NCBI GenBank assembly: GCA_030698375.1 | Contig: JAUYLL010000125.1 | Coordinates: 80,118 to 144,117 of the forward strand | Length of the DNA stretch: 64,000 bases | Reading direction: 5' to 3' | Source of the DNA: Nocardioides sp. | GTDB lineage: Bacteria > Actinomycetota > Actinomycetes > Propionibacteriales > Nocardioidaceae | Part shown: one piece after another, positions 51,137-59,518 of the stretch | Numbering within the stretch: the stretch's first letter is position 1 | Layout: each line of letters begins with the position of its first letter | The notes under the pieces: model-generated | The model's input: only the letters and a program-made list of their open reading frames with translations | The model's database searches: none | Told to the model about the DNA's origin: nothing | Made by a program: the position numbers and the translations under genes

Positions 51137-52072
51137 TCACGGGGTGAACAGGCGCAGACCGACCACGCCAGGGAAGAAGACGAAGAACACGACGGTGGGC
51201 AACACGAGGAAGACCACGGGCGCCATCATCAGAACCTCGCGCCTCGCGCCTGACTCGATGAGGGCGCGGCGGCGGGCCTCGCGGACATCGGCGGCCTGGG
51301 CGTGCAGCACGTCGGACAGCGGCGTCCCGCGCTCGATGGCGACGGCCAGCCCCTCGGCGAAGCGGGCGACAACCGGCAGACCGGATCGGGCGGCGAGGTC
51401 GTCGAGGGCCCGGGTGACGGGCGTGCCGGTGCGGGTCTCCGCGAGCACGCGTCCGAGCTCGCGAGACATCTCGCCGTTGCTGCGGGTGCAGACGCGGTCG
51501 ATCGCCTGCACGGGACCCTCCCCCGCCGCGACGGCGAGCGCGAGGAGCTCGACCACGGTCGGGAACTCCTCGAGGATGCGCTGCTCCCGCGTTGCTGCCT
51601 GCGCGGTGAGGCGGTTCTCGCGCAGCAGCACCCCCAGGGCGAACGCGACCGCACAGAGAAGCAGCAGCGGCACCGTCCGCTCCGGAGAGCGCACCGAGAC
51701 GACGACGGCGACGGCCGTGGCGGCACCCAGGGCGGCGAGACCCCACAGCACCTGCTCGACCCGGAAGTCCTGGACACTGCCGGGCAGCGCGGCCCGGTCC
51801 ATGCGACGGCGGATCGACGACGCCCCGCCGAGCACCCGGTCGACGAGGTCAGCGGCGGCACGCAACCAGGGCCCGAAGACCCCTCGGGTGGCCGAGACCG
51901 GTCGGTCCACCTCGATCATCGTGTCCCGGGCGTAGGCCGGGAGGTCGCGCAGGTAGGGCACCACCCGGTCCTCCAGGCGCGGACGCCGGAGCGCGAGCGC
52001 GCGGTCCACGACGGCCCAGAGCGAGAAACCCGCGGACCCGCCGAGGAGCGCACCCCACCACACCAGGCTCAT
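51137..52072 (-). CDS. tadC: TadC type II secretion F-like membrane protein
   Basis: A 311-aa polytopic protein with a T2SSF domain (EEFPTVVELLALAVAAGEGP; REARRRALIESGARREVLM) and three to four TM helices, the last FLVLPTVVFFVFFPGVVGLR. It pairs with TadB as the platform for pilus assembly. Its ATG overlaps the tadB TGA (ATGA). Confidence 0.9.
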   Translation of the reverse strand: MSLVWWGALLGGSAGFSLWAVVDRALALRRPRLEDRVVPYLRDLPAYARDTMIEVDRPVSATRGVFGPWLRAAADLVDRVLGGASSIRRRMDRAALPGSVQDFRVEQVLWGLAALGAATAVAVVVSVRSPERTVPLLLLCAVAFALGVLLRENRLTAQAATREQRILEEFPTVVELLALAVAAGEGPVQAIDRVCTRSNGEMSRELGRVLAETRTGTPVTRALDDLAARSGLPVVARFAEGLAVAIERGTPLSDVLHAQAADVREARRRALIESGARREVLMMAPVVFLVLPTVVFFVFFPGVVGLRLFTP

Positions 52073-52923
52073 GCGAGCACCCGCCGCTCCTGCGGGAGCC
52101 GACCGATCCGCAGCATGAGCCGGTACGCCACGACGCAGGCCAGTGCACCGCCGGCGAGCACCACCACCCCGGCGACCGAGGCGTAGCGACCGATCACCTC
52201 GCGCTGGAAGGAGAGGAGGAGCAGCACGACCCACGGTGCGGCCACAGCCAGGCGGGCACCGCTGACCGCCCAGGCCTGGCGCGCCTCGAGCTCGGCGCGC
52301 GTGCGCATGTCGTCGCGCAGGTACGCCGACAGCGAGCGCAGCAGCCGCCCGAGGTCACCGCCGCCGACCTCGCGGGCGACGCGCAGCGCCTCCACGACCC
52401 GGTCCCCGACCGGGTCGGCGAGCCGATCCTTGAGCCGGTCCATGCAGTCTGCGAAGCGGCCCGTGGTCTGGTAGTCGTCGGCGAACGCGGCGAACGCCTC
52501 GCGCAGCGGCTCCGGTCCGCGAATCGCCAGCCCAGCCAGGGCATCGGGAAGCGCTAGCCCCGCGCGGACGCCAGAGGCCAGGTTGTCGACGGCCTCGGGC
52601 CACACCTCGGCGAGCTCGCGGTGGCGACGGCGTGCCCGCCCCGCGACGACGGTGGTGGGGAGGTAGCCGGCGATCGCGGCGAAGGCCAGGGCGACCGGCG
52701 GGGTCCGCGACACGAGCAGGACCAGCACGAACGCTGCGACCCCGCAGGCCACGCACAGGGAGACGAACGAGCCGACGCGTACGCCGGACATGCCCGCGGC
52801 GTCGAGGGACCGGCGTACCCGTCCGGCGCGCGGGGGCGCGGGGGTGCGGTCGCGCGGCAGCACGAAGGCGCTGCCGACCAGCAGCAGGCCGACCCCGAAC
52901 GCGAGCCCGACGACCACACCCAT
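52069..52923 (-). CDS. tadB: TadB type II secretion F-like membrane protein
   Basis: A 284-aa polytopic protein. Two N-terminal TM segments (VVVGLAFGVGLLLVGSAFVL; FVSLCVACGVAAFVLVLLVS), the T2SSF domain (EVWPEAVDNLASGVRAGLAL; LRVAREVGGGDLGRLLRSLS) and a C-terminal TM pair. Start ATG 52923 overlaps the tadA stop by one base (TGATG). Confidence 0.9.
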   Translation of the reverse strand: MGVVVGLAFGVGLLLVGSAFVLPRDRTPAPPRAGRVRRSLDAAGMSGVRVGSFVSLCVACGVAAFVLVLLVSRTPPVALAFAAIAGYLPTTVVAGRARRRHRELAEVWPEAVDNLASGVRAGLALPDALAGLAIRGPEPLREAFAAFADDYQTTGRFADCMDRLKDRLADPVGDRVVEALRVAREVGGGDLGRLLRSLSAYLRDDMRTRAELEARQAWAVSGARLAVAAPWVVLLLLSFQREVIGRYASVAGVVVLAGGALACVVAYRLMLRIGRLPQERRVLA

Positions 52924-53696
52924 CAGCCGCCTCCGGCCAGCAGTGCGTGCACGTCGATGCCATGGGCGGCGTACCGGTCGACACGCGACGGGACTCCCCC
53001 GGCGCGGCGCAGCTCGCCCCCGACGCGGGTGAACACGGGCTCGGTCTCGATCACGTCGCCCTCGACGCGGCCGGGCACGGCGACGACCTCCTGGACCCGC
53101 CGGGTCCCGTCGGGCTCCATCGCGAGGTGGACGACGAGGTCGACGGACGCCGCGACGGTGGGGACCACGAAGGCGGCCGCGATGTTCTCGCCGGCCAGGA
53201 GCGGCAGCGTGCACATCTTGGTCAGGGCCTCCCGCGCGCTGTTGGCGTGCAGGCTCGCCATGCCCGGCAGCCCACTGTTCAGCGCGAGGAGCAGGTCGAG
53301 GCACTCGGCTGCGCGGACCTCGCCGACGATGATGCGGCTGGGACGCATCCGGAGCGACTCCTTGACCAGGTCGCGCAGGACTACCTCGCCGGTCCCCTCG
53401 AGGCCACCCTGCCGGGTCTGCATCGCGACCCAGTCCGGGTGCGGGAAGCGCAGCTCGAAGACCTCCTCCGCGCTCACCACGCGGTCGGTCCCGGGGATGG
53501 CAGCGGCCAAGCAGTTCAACATCGTGGTCTTCCCGGCCTGCGTTCCTCCGGCGACGAGGACGTTGAGCCCGGCGCGGACACTGGCGACGAGGAACCGGGC
53601 CGCGTGGTCGGTGAGGCTTCCCAGGGAGACCAGCTCGTCCAGGCGCGCGGCCTTGACCACGAACTTGCGGATGTTGACCGCAGTGAAGAAAACCAC
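52923..53696 (-). pseudogene. tadA: TadA/CpaF secretion ATPase, N-terminally truncated
   Basis: 257 codons of the ATPase C-terminal domain: NIRKFVVKA, Walker A GGTQAGKTT, the Asp box EEVFELRFPHPDW, Walker B-like SRIIVGEVRAAECLDLLLAL, and the His box MASLHANSAREA. Full CpaF/TadA proteins have about 150-200 more residues at the N-terminus, including the N-terminal domain that forms the hexamer. The frame stops making sense at 53.69 kb, exactly at the repeat that begins the foreign segment, and the apparent GTG start (53696) has no ribosome site. The pilus motor is therefore probably dead. Confidence 0.85.
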
Positions 53697-53702
53697 TGCA
53701 GG
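53674..53702. repeat. Att-like direct repeat, left copy
   Basis: 29-bp sequence TTGACCGCAGTGAAGAAAAC then CACTGCAGG. It contains GCAGTG, an 8-base spacer AAGAAAAC, CACTGC (53680-53699), a perfect 6-bp-arm palindrome of the kind cut by tyrosine recombinases. It matches 26 of 29 bases of the copy at 58836-58864 and lies at the point where tadA is cut off. Confidence 0.7.
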
Positions 53703-53859
53703 CTTAACCTACGCACTGAGACTCCGCGTCGGACGCGAGCCCAGCGTCACATCGGCCCACAATGGCCAGGTCAATGCCTGGTGAATGCGGCGGGCCGTAG
53801 ACATCCACGCAAACCTCGGCGTACCGCGGATTGGCGGAGGTAATGACTAGCGTGGCGCC

Positions 53860-55842
53860 ATGAGCGATGGGCCTGACTCGCGCGAAAGACCCAGTGAAGT
53901 TGGTAGTGACCTGACCGCGCTCGGGGAGATGGCACGGGATGCGTTGTCGGATCCGGGTATTCGGGGTCGTCTCGACGACGTTGTTCGAGGACGACCACTA
54001 GGGTCCGCTGGCACCTTGTCCCCTGAACTCCAAGCGGCGGTCGCGACTGCGCTGCGCGACGCCGTGCGGGAGTTATTGGAGTCACCGGACATGCGACGAG
54101 CGCTCGAGTCTGCCGTTCGGGAGCAATTGGACAGCCCTAGTGGGGTCCGCGGTCTGGGAGTCTTCGGTGGAACCGCGTCCCCCGCAGTGGGCGCGGCGGT
54201 GCGATCCGCGCTCGAAGGGATCGTGAAGGAGGCGATGGAGTCACCAAGCGTCAGGATGCGTGTCGAGAGTTCCATCACCGACCAACTGACCGGTCTCGGG
54301 TACGGAATGACCGTGCCAGCGGTTCGGGACGCCGTTGCGACACAGCTGCAAGATGTCGTCAAGGACGTCCTGGAAGCGCCGGGCACGCGGATGACGGTCG
54401 AGAAGGCGGTAGATCAGGAACTCAATGGTTTCGGTTTTGGTGTTGGGCTCACCACGCCAGCAATACGCGCGGCCGTCGGTCGTCAGCTCGAGGAAAGTGT
54501 GCGGGACGCGATGCGGCAGCCCAGCACTCGGGCCACACTTGTGCGCGCCCTTGATTCGCAGCTTCTAGGCGTGGTTCCCGGGTTCACGGCGCCCGCTCTC
54601 AGCCAAGCCGTGGCGAGAGTTCTTGACGAGGCTGTGAAGGACGCAGTCCTTACTTCCGACGCTCAGGAATCCATCGCCCGTGCTGTCCGGCAGCAGACCG
54701 CTCGACTTGGTGAAGCAGCCCAGGACCCGGCGCTCGCGGTGATGCTGCGCCAGCAAGGCATCGCAACAGTTGAGGATCGCCGAGTCGAATCCGAGCCGAA
54801 GCCGGACGTTGTGGCCACCGAGGGCAAATACTCCAATGAGTTTAGGGGGCCTGACTCGTTCTTCTCCGCCCACGAAGTGGTTATTGACTCGTTCGAGTCC
54901 CTCACGGCCGAGATTTCAGCCTTGGCCTCGAAGAGCCCCGGAATGCGGTTCGTGTGGCGCGGCCACCAGGACGCAGCTTGGGGACTGCACAGCAGCTTGT
55001 ATCGACGGCTCATGATCGAACGCGGCATCAAATTGCCCGGCGAGGCGGGGAGCCGGGAGCGTCAGACCTTTCCCGACGAGGACGCCATGGTCCGCGCGGA
55101 GGACGCCATTCTGGCTGAGGCGGCCGAGTGGCGGATGTCAGACCAGCCTGGGCTGGAACTTTTCGCGCGGCTGCAACACCAAGGCGGCCCGTCGCGGCTG
55201 CTGGACGTCACGAGAAGCCCATTCGTCGCCGCGTGGTTTGCCGTTGAGGCCAACCCGAAGACGATCGACCACGATGCCCGCCTATTCGCCTTAGCGACGA
55301 CCCCACCCGGCGGAGACTCGTCGTCGCCTGGCGAGCCGGTGCTTAACGAGGCCATGACCGGAGGGCGGTACCCGTTCTGGTTCCTTCAAGATTCGAGTGA
55401 CCGACGCGAGGCGGACTGGGGTACAGGTGCACTACGCCGCGTCTGGGTGCCGCCCGTCTACGACCCCCGGATTGCATCGCAGAATGCTGCGTTCCTCCTG
55501 GAGGGCGTCCCGATGTTCACGAAAGAGACTCTGCGGTTGTTCAAGAAGCCTGACCGTAAACGCTGGGGCACTGCTGACATCGCGGCGTCGATGTCGATCT
55601 ACGCTCGACCCGTCCACCCGAGGAAGCCTCTACGTCCAGTCAAGTCGAACGTCGCACCGCTATTTACCTTCCGAATCAAGGCAGCGGCAAAGGCGGACAT
55701 CAGGTCGTTGCTGGAGAGCGCATACGGAATGACGACGGCGACCGTGTATCCGGATGTTCAGGGCCTGAGCAAGCGACTCTGCTCCGACTTCGGGTGGCTC
55801 GCCGGCATGTTTCCTGACCCTATTGAGGGCAAGCCCACTTGA
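53860..55842 (+). CDS. FRG domain protein with N-terminal array of helical repeats
   Basis: A 660-aa protein. Residues about 53-284 hold five repeats of 45-53 residues with a common pattern: Pro, then Ala-Val repeats, L-x3-V-x(6)-P-x2-R-x5-AV-x2-QL and a Gly-rich turn (prolines near 55, 108, 153, 200, 245), predicted helical hairpins. A linker leads to an FRG domain from about 345: FVWRGHQDAAWGLHSSLYRR, then LQHQGGPSRLLDVTRSPFVA and AWFAVEAN. FRG domains occur in phage-defence and toxin proteins. The repeat-plus-FRG fusion is not one I recognise. Codon use is less GC-biased than the flanks. First gene of the island; divergent from the tadA fragment. Confidence 0.8.
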   Translation: MSDGPDSRERPSEVGSDLTALGEMARDALSDPGIRGRLDDVVRGRPLGSAGTLSPELQAAVATALRDAVRELLESPDMRRALESAVREQLDSPSGVRGLGVFGGTASPAVGAAVRSALEGIVKEAMESPSVRMRVESSITDQLTGLGYGMTVPAVRDAVATQLQDVVKDVLEAPGTRMTVEKAVDQELNGFGFGVGLTTPAIRAAVGRQLEESVRDAMRQPSTRATLVRALDSQLLGVVPGFTAPALSQAVARVLDEAVKDAVLTSDAQESIARAVRQQTARLGEAAQDPALAVMLRQQGIATVEDRRVESEPKPDVVATEGKYSNEFRGPDSFFSAHEVVIDSFESLTAEISALASKSPGMRFVWRGHQDAAWGLHSSLYRRLMIERGIKLPGEAGSRERQTFPDEDAMVRAEDAILAEAAEWRMSDQPGLELFARLQHQGGPSRLLDVTRSPFVAAWFAVEANPKTIDHDARLFALATTPPGGDSSSPGEPVLNEAMTGGRYPFWFLQDSSDRREADWGTGALRRVWVPPVYDPRIASQNAAFLLEGVPMFTKETLRLFKKPDRKRWGTADIAASMSIYARPVHPRKPLRPVKSNVAPLFTFRIKAAAKADIRSLLESAYGMTTATVYPDVQGLSKRLCSDFGWLAGMFPDPIEGKPT

Positions 55843-56202
55843 TGGCCGTTGCGCGCAGGCCACTTCCTCGTCTCTGATGTTGGCGCGGCCGTCGGACACC
55901 CAAGCGGGGATGCACTGTGACGTGTTCATGAAGGAGCCGCTGGCTACATAACACGCAGCCTCCGGGCGGCGACATCGCAGCCCTCAGCGCATCGGCACGG
56001 GCACCATCGCGCTCACGCGCGCCATACGACCGCGTTGGCATTTCTGGCGCAGGGGTCTCGGGGTGTGTCAGCCTCGCATCGAAAGGGCGTTAGTCACGGA
56101 TTCTGCAGACGCCGCCCGGCATGCAAAGAACCGGGCTACGGTCATTCGGGGCCATGGGAGGCGGCTCCTGTACGCACACGGGTCAAGGCGGGAGCAGGTG
56201 TT
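55843..56202. other. Gene-free gap between the FRG and nuclease genes
   Basis: About 360 bp. Open frames here are short and carry no recognisable motif or ribosome site. It may hold the promoter of the nuclease gene; I see no clear -10/-35 pair, terminator or long inverted repeat. Confidence 0.5.
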
Positions 56203-57699
56203 ATGGAGGAGTCGTGGCACGAGGCGAGGCTCATCCCTACCTCGGGCATCAATGGGGCCGAGGAGCAGGAGCGACGGGCTACCTCCGCACTATTGGCCGT
56301 ACTCAGTGCAGTCAAGGAGTACGGTCGCGCGTTCGTCAAACCGTTCGGTGCGCCCGCTGGGTCGATTGCGTGCTTCATTGAGGTGCCGTTCCTCCTTGGG
56401 GAGCAGCGTCTCTACCCCGATGGTCTGATACGGGTGGAACGTGGCTCAAAGTCATGGACCGCACTGGTTGAGGTGAAGACTGGCCCGAACAAGCTCGCCG
56501 CTGAGCAACTGGAGAACTACCTGGACATCGCCCGCAACGAGGGTTTCGATGCCGTGATCACGATCTCGAACGAGATCCCTGCGGTATCTGGCCAGCACCC
56601 CACAACGGTCGACAAGCGCAAGCTCAGGAAGGTCACGCTCCATCACGTTTCGTGGAGCAAGGTCCTGGCGGACGCGGTACTGCAGAAGGAGTTCCGCGGC
56701 GTCGCCGATCCGGAACAGGCATGGATCCTCGGGGAGCTGATCCGTTACCTGGAACACCGGAAGTCCGGGGCGCTTGAGTTTGAGGACATGGGCGAGTCCT
56801 GGGTGTCGATCCGTGAGGCGGTCGCCGCCGGCACCCTACGGCGCACCGACAAGGGCATCGCGGAGATCGCCGCGCGCTTCGATGCGCTGCTGCGGTACAC
56901 GAGCCTCCAACTGGGCCGAAAGCTCGGAACGGAGGTCGTACCGGTGCTCTCCCGGAAGGAGACCGCGGACCCGAGGCTCCGCATCCAGGCGCTTACGGAG
57001 TCGCTTTGCAGGAGCGGCACTCTCGCCGGAACCATCCGGATTCCCGACACCGCCGGGCACCTCGTGGTCACCGCCGACCTACGAGCTTCGCAGGTGACCT
57101 GTCACGTGGACGTCGACGCACCTCGCGAAGGCAGACCCACCACCCGGGTGAACTGGTTGGTCCGCCAGCTCAAGAAGGCCCCCGGCGACACGCGCATCGA
57201 GGCGTTCGCCAGCCACGCACGTGGCTCGTCCGCGGCAGAACTGCTGAGCACCGTGCGCGAGACTCCCGCCACGCTCGTCGCCGACGCCAGCAAGGAGCTC
57301 CGGACCTTCCGGGTCGCGGCCTCGGCAACCCTTGGCGCCAAGCGTGGCCGTGGCCGTGGCGCATTCATCGACTCGGTTCTGACCACCGTGGATTGCTTCT
57401 ACGCCGACGTTCTGGGGTCCCTCCGCGCGTGGTCCGCGGCGCCGCCAAAGTTGCGCGAGGCGCACCCGACCCCGCCTGACGTCGATGAGGAGATCCCCTT
57501 AACGCTCACATCGGCCGACTACTCCTCGCAGGATGCCATCCAGGACGACGACGATCGCGAGATCACAACCCACCCGTCACCGTCGGACGCATCCCAGCCC
57601 GATGTGGCGCCGAGGCCGCCCGATCACCTGGTCGCAGCTCCAGCAGCCGACGGATACATGAGCGGCCACGGCGCTGAGGAGCGCGCTTCAGGTGACTGA
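56203..57699 (+). CDS. PD-(D/E)XK-type nuclease-like protein
   Basis: A 498-aa protein. Near the N-terminus a restriction-endonuclease-like core is visible: Glu60 in CFIEVPFLLGEQRLY, Asp73 in YPDGLIRV, and Glu90-Val-Lys92 in ALVEVKTGPNK, followed by ENYLDIARNEGFDAVITISN. The acidic-E-x-K spacing fits PD-(D/E)XK nucleases. The middle part (RVNWLVRQLKKAPGDTRIEA; FASHARGSSAAELLSTVRET) is of unknown type, and the C-terminal 80 residues are disordered and Asp/Pro-rich. Start ATG 56203 with GGAGCAGG upstream. Second island gene; widespread in actinobacteria as a hypothetical protein. Confidence 0.75.
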   Translation: MEESWHEARLIPTSGINGAEEQERRATSALLAVLSAVKEYGRAFVKPFGAPAGSIACFIEVPFLLGEQRLYPDGLIRVERGSKSWTALVEVKTGPNKLAAEQLENYLDIARNEGFDAVITISNEIPAVSGQHPTTVDKRKLRKVTLHHVSWSKVLADAVLQKEFRGVADPEQAWILGELIRYLEHRKSGALEFEDMGESWVSIREAVAAGTLRRTDKGIAEIAARFDALLRYTSLQLGRKLGTEVVPVLSRKETADPRLRIQALTESLCRSGTLAGTIRIPDTAGHLVVTADLRASQVTCHVDVDAPREGRPTTRVNWLVRQLKKAPGDTRIEAFASHARGSSAAELLSTVRETPATLVADASKELRTFRVAASATLGAKRGRGRGAFIDSVLTTVDCFYADVLGSLRAWSAAPPKLREAHPTPPDVDEEIPLTLTSADYSSQDAIQDDDDREITTHPSPSDASQPDVAPRPPDHLVAAPAADGYMSGHGAEERASGD

Positions 57700-57867
57700 C
57701 ATTTTCGGCGGCGCCGAGCTCACACGACAGGGACACGTTGACTCGATGGCACCACAGCCATCGACACCGCCCCCACAAGGTCCACTTGCAACTCCCGGCG
57801 AGAACCGCCCAGCAGGGCCCTACACCAGCAGGAGTCGACGCCGCCGGCAGGCACCAGGGAGGTGTGG

Positions 57868-58650
57868 ATGACCAAGTACCGGCCCTACTCACGCCGCATG
57901 CTGCGTCGCCGGTACACCCAATGGGTTCGTCAGAATCTGAAAGTCGTAGTCCTTCTGGCGAGCGGCATGGCCGGACTGATCGCGCTTGTGACTCTCGTGT
58001 TCACGACGGCCTTCCCTCACACAGCTTTCATGTGGTGGACCCTCGGGGTGGTTCAGGTTTCGCTAGCTGCGACCTGTCTGAACCTTCTCAACGCGGCGTT
58101 TCTCGCCCACGATCGCGAAGCCATCGGGCACCTCCGGGGCGCCTGGGGCGAGGAGAACACTCGGACCGAGCTCCATCGTGCAAGGCGCAAGGGCCTGATC
58201 TGGGGATGGGTTGACAGCATCACCCTTCGGACAGGGGATCTCGACCACCTAGTCGTCACGCGGAAGGGCGGGTTGGTCGCGGTCGACTCGAAGTGGCGCC
58301 ATCTGGCCACCGACACTGGCGAGATGGCAAGAGCTGCAACGAAGGCGCGCCTTCGAGCCGAGGGGTTGGCCCAGAGTCTCCTAAAGAGCGAACGACGCGC
58401 CCGGCACCGCGCTCGCGCCAGTTCCCTGCCCGTCACCCCCGTGGTCGTGCTGTGGGGCGCTGCCCAACATGCGGTCCCGGACGGCGCGCGCGTCGACGAC
58501 GTGGAATTCGTCGCCGGCCGGCGATTCGTCGACTGGCTCACGGACCTCACGGGTGACGAGATCGAGGAGCACGCGGCAGCAGACATTCTTGCGCGCCTCG
58601 AAACGTACCGCGCAGCCACCTGGACCAACGCTGAATCTGCAGCGCGGTAA
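57868..58650 (+). CDS. Membrane-anchored NERD domain nuclease-like protein
   Basis: A 260-aa protein. Two TM helices at about residues 25-48 and 56-80 (VVVLLASGMAGLIALVTLVF; TLGVVQVSLAATCLNLLNAA), then a NERD domain: GAWGEENTRTEL (Glu95), DLDHLVVTRKGGLVAVDSKW with catalytic-type Asp126 and Asp140-Ser-Lys142. NERD is a restriction-endonuclease-like fold found in defence and DNA-processing proteins. The C-terminal part is helical. ATG 57868 (GGGAGG 5 bp upstream) is preferred to GTG 57862. Third and last gene of the island, ending 190 bp before the right repeat. Confidence 0.82.
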   Translation: MTKYRPYSRRMLRRRYTQWVRQNLKVVVLLASGMAGLIALVTLVFTTAFPHTAFMWWTLGVVQVSLAATCLNLLNAAFLAHDREAIGHLRGAWGEENTRTELHRARRKGLIWGWVDSITLRTGDLDHLVVTRKGGLVAVDSKWRHLATDTGEMARAATKARLRAEGLAQSLLKSERRARHRARASSLPVTPVVVLWGAAQHAVPDGARVDDVEFVAGRRFVDWLTDLTGDEIEEHAAADILARLETYRAATWTNAESAAR

Positions 58651-58972
58651 GTCACCGCCGTACCCCTGCCCGTTGCCCGATTCTGCAGCCGAGACCCGCG
58701 ACGTCCCGGAGCAGAACGGGTCAGATCCGTCTGCTCGAATGTCCGGTTACCGAGGGCGTGTCCAAGCGAGGCAAATGCTAGCGCTGTTGCCGCATTGGCA
58801 ACTCACGTTGCCTAGTTGCAGGAGGCTTCCGCACCTTGACCGCAGTGACGAAAACCTCTGTAGGTTGGCGACCGTTAAACGTTCGATACGGCTAGCCGAG
58901 CCTCCTGCCGCAACGCTTCGCGCAGTCCAGCACCGCGTCATGCGGTCGTCAGTGACTTCGGGGAATTGGACC
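58651..58972. other. Gap containing the right att-like repeat
   Basis: About 320 bp between the NERD gene and the convergent anti-sigma gene. The only notable structure is the repeat at 58836-58864. A few T-rich and A-rich runs follow it, unlike the surrounding GC-rich chromosome. Confidence 0.5.
58836..58864. repeat. Att-like direct repeat, right copy
   Basis: TTGACCGCAGTGACGAAAAC then CTCTGTAGG: 26 of 29 bases identical, in the same orientation, to the left copy at 53674-53702. The palindrome is imperfect here (GCAGTG versus CTCTGT). The two copies bracket the three-gene FRG/nuclease/NERD segment. Confidence 0.65.
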
Positions 58973-59518
58973 CTACGGGTGCTGGATTTGGTCGATTGGA
59001 ACCGTGAACTTGCCGATCACTCGCTGACCCTCTACTTCGTACACATCGAGGATGCGCGGCTCTGGTGTGTTGGGCGGATCCTCGAAATACGGCACAAACG
59101 CTAGGTCCTCTTTGTACACAAAGCCAGCAGCTCCATTGTCTGCCGTGACTCCGACGAGGTCCGGAGTCTCGGCCAGGCTGTCCGCTTCCGCGTCTGAACC
59201 GTAAGTCAGACCATGAGCGTTCGTTGGAAAATCGCTGGTTGCGAGTGGCGTCGGGAACTCAGAAGGGAACTGCGAAGATTCGGCACCAGGGTCACTGGCA
59301 AGAGGTGACGCTGCCTCGTCCTCACCGATCGCACCTGTCAACACGGCCAGGCTCGCACCGACAACCACGGCGGCGAGGAGAACGCCGGCGACAGTCCCCA
59401 AACGTCGTCGCCGACGCACGAGCCGCGACTTCTCCAGGACAGTCACTAGGTCTAGAGCCATCGGCGGCTCAGTAGCACGGATCCTGTTGCGCACTTCTTC
59501 GAGCTGTATGTCGGTCAT
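58973..59518 (-). CDS. Putative anti-sigma factor (membrane protein)
   Basis: A 181-aa single-pass protein: short N-terminal cytoplasmic part (MTDIQLEEVRNRIRATEP), TM helix at about 41-63 (VAGVLLAAVVVGASLAVL), and a Ser/Pro/Asp-rich extracellular region with LTYGSDAEADSLAET and a C-terminal folded segment EPRILDVYEVEGQRVIGKF. Its ATG overlaps the stop of an upstream ECF sigma-factor gene (ATGA), the classic arrangement for a membrane anti-sigma factor. No ZAS motif is seen. Confidence 0.72.
   Translation of the reverse strand: MTDIQLEEVRNRIRATEPPMALDLVTVLEKSRLVRRRRRLGTVAGVLLAAVVVGASLAVLTGAIGEDEAASPLASDPGAESSQFPSEFPTPLATSDFPTNAHGLTYGSDAEADSLAETPDLVGVTADNGAAGFVYKEDLAFVPYFEDPPNTPEPRILDVYEVEGQRVIGKFTVPIDQIQHP

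Noticed and set aside
56035..56202. Longer N-terminus for the PD-(D/E)XK protein
   Set aside because: The frame is open upstream, but ATG at 56203 has a good ribosome site and the upstream residues are Cys/Arg/Gly-rich without similarity to a fold.
53674..58864. CRISPR or toxin-antitoxin explanation for the island
   Set aside because: No regularly spaced repeats and no small overlapping antitoxin-like pair; the genes are too large.
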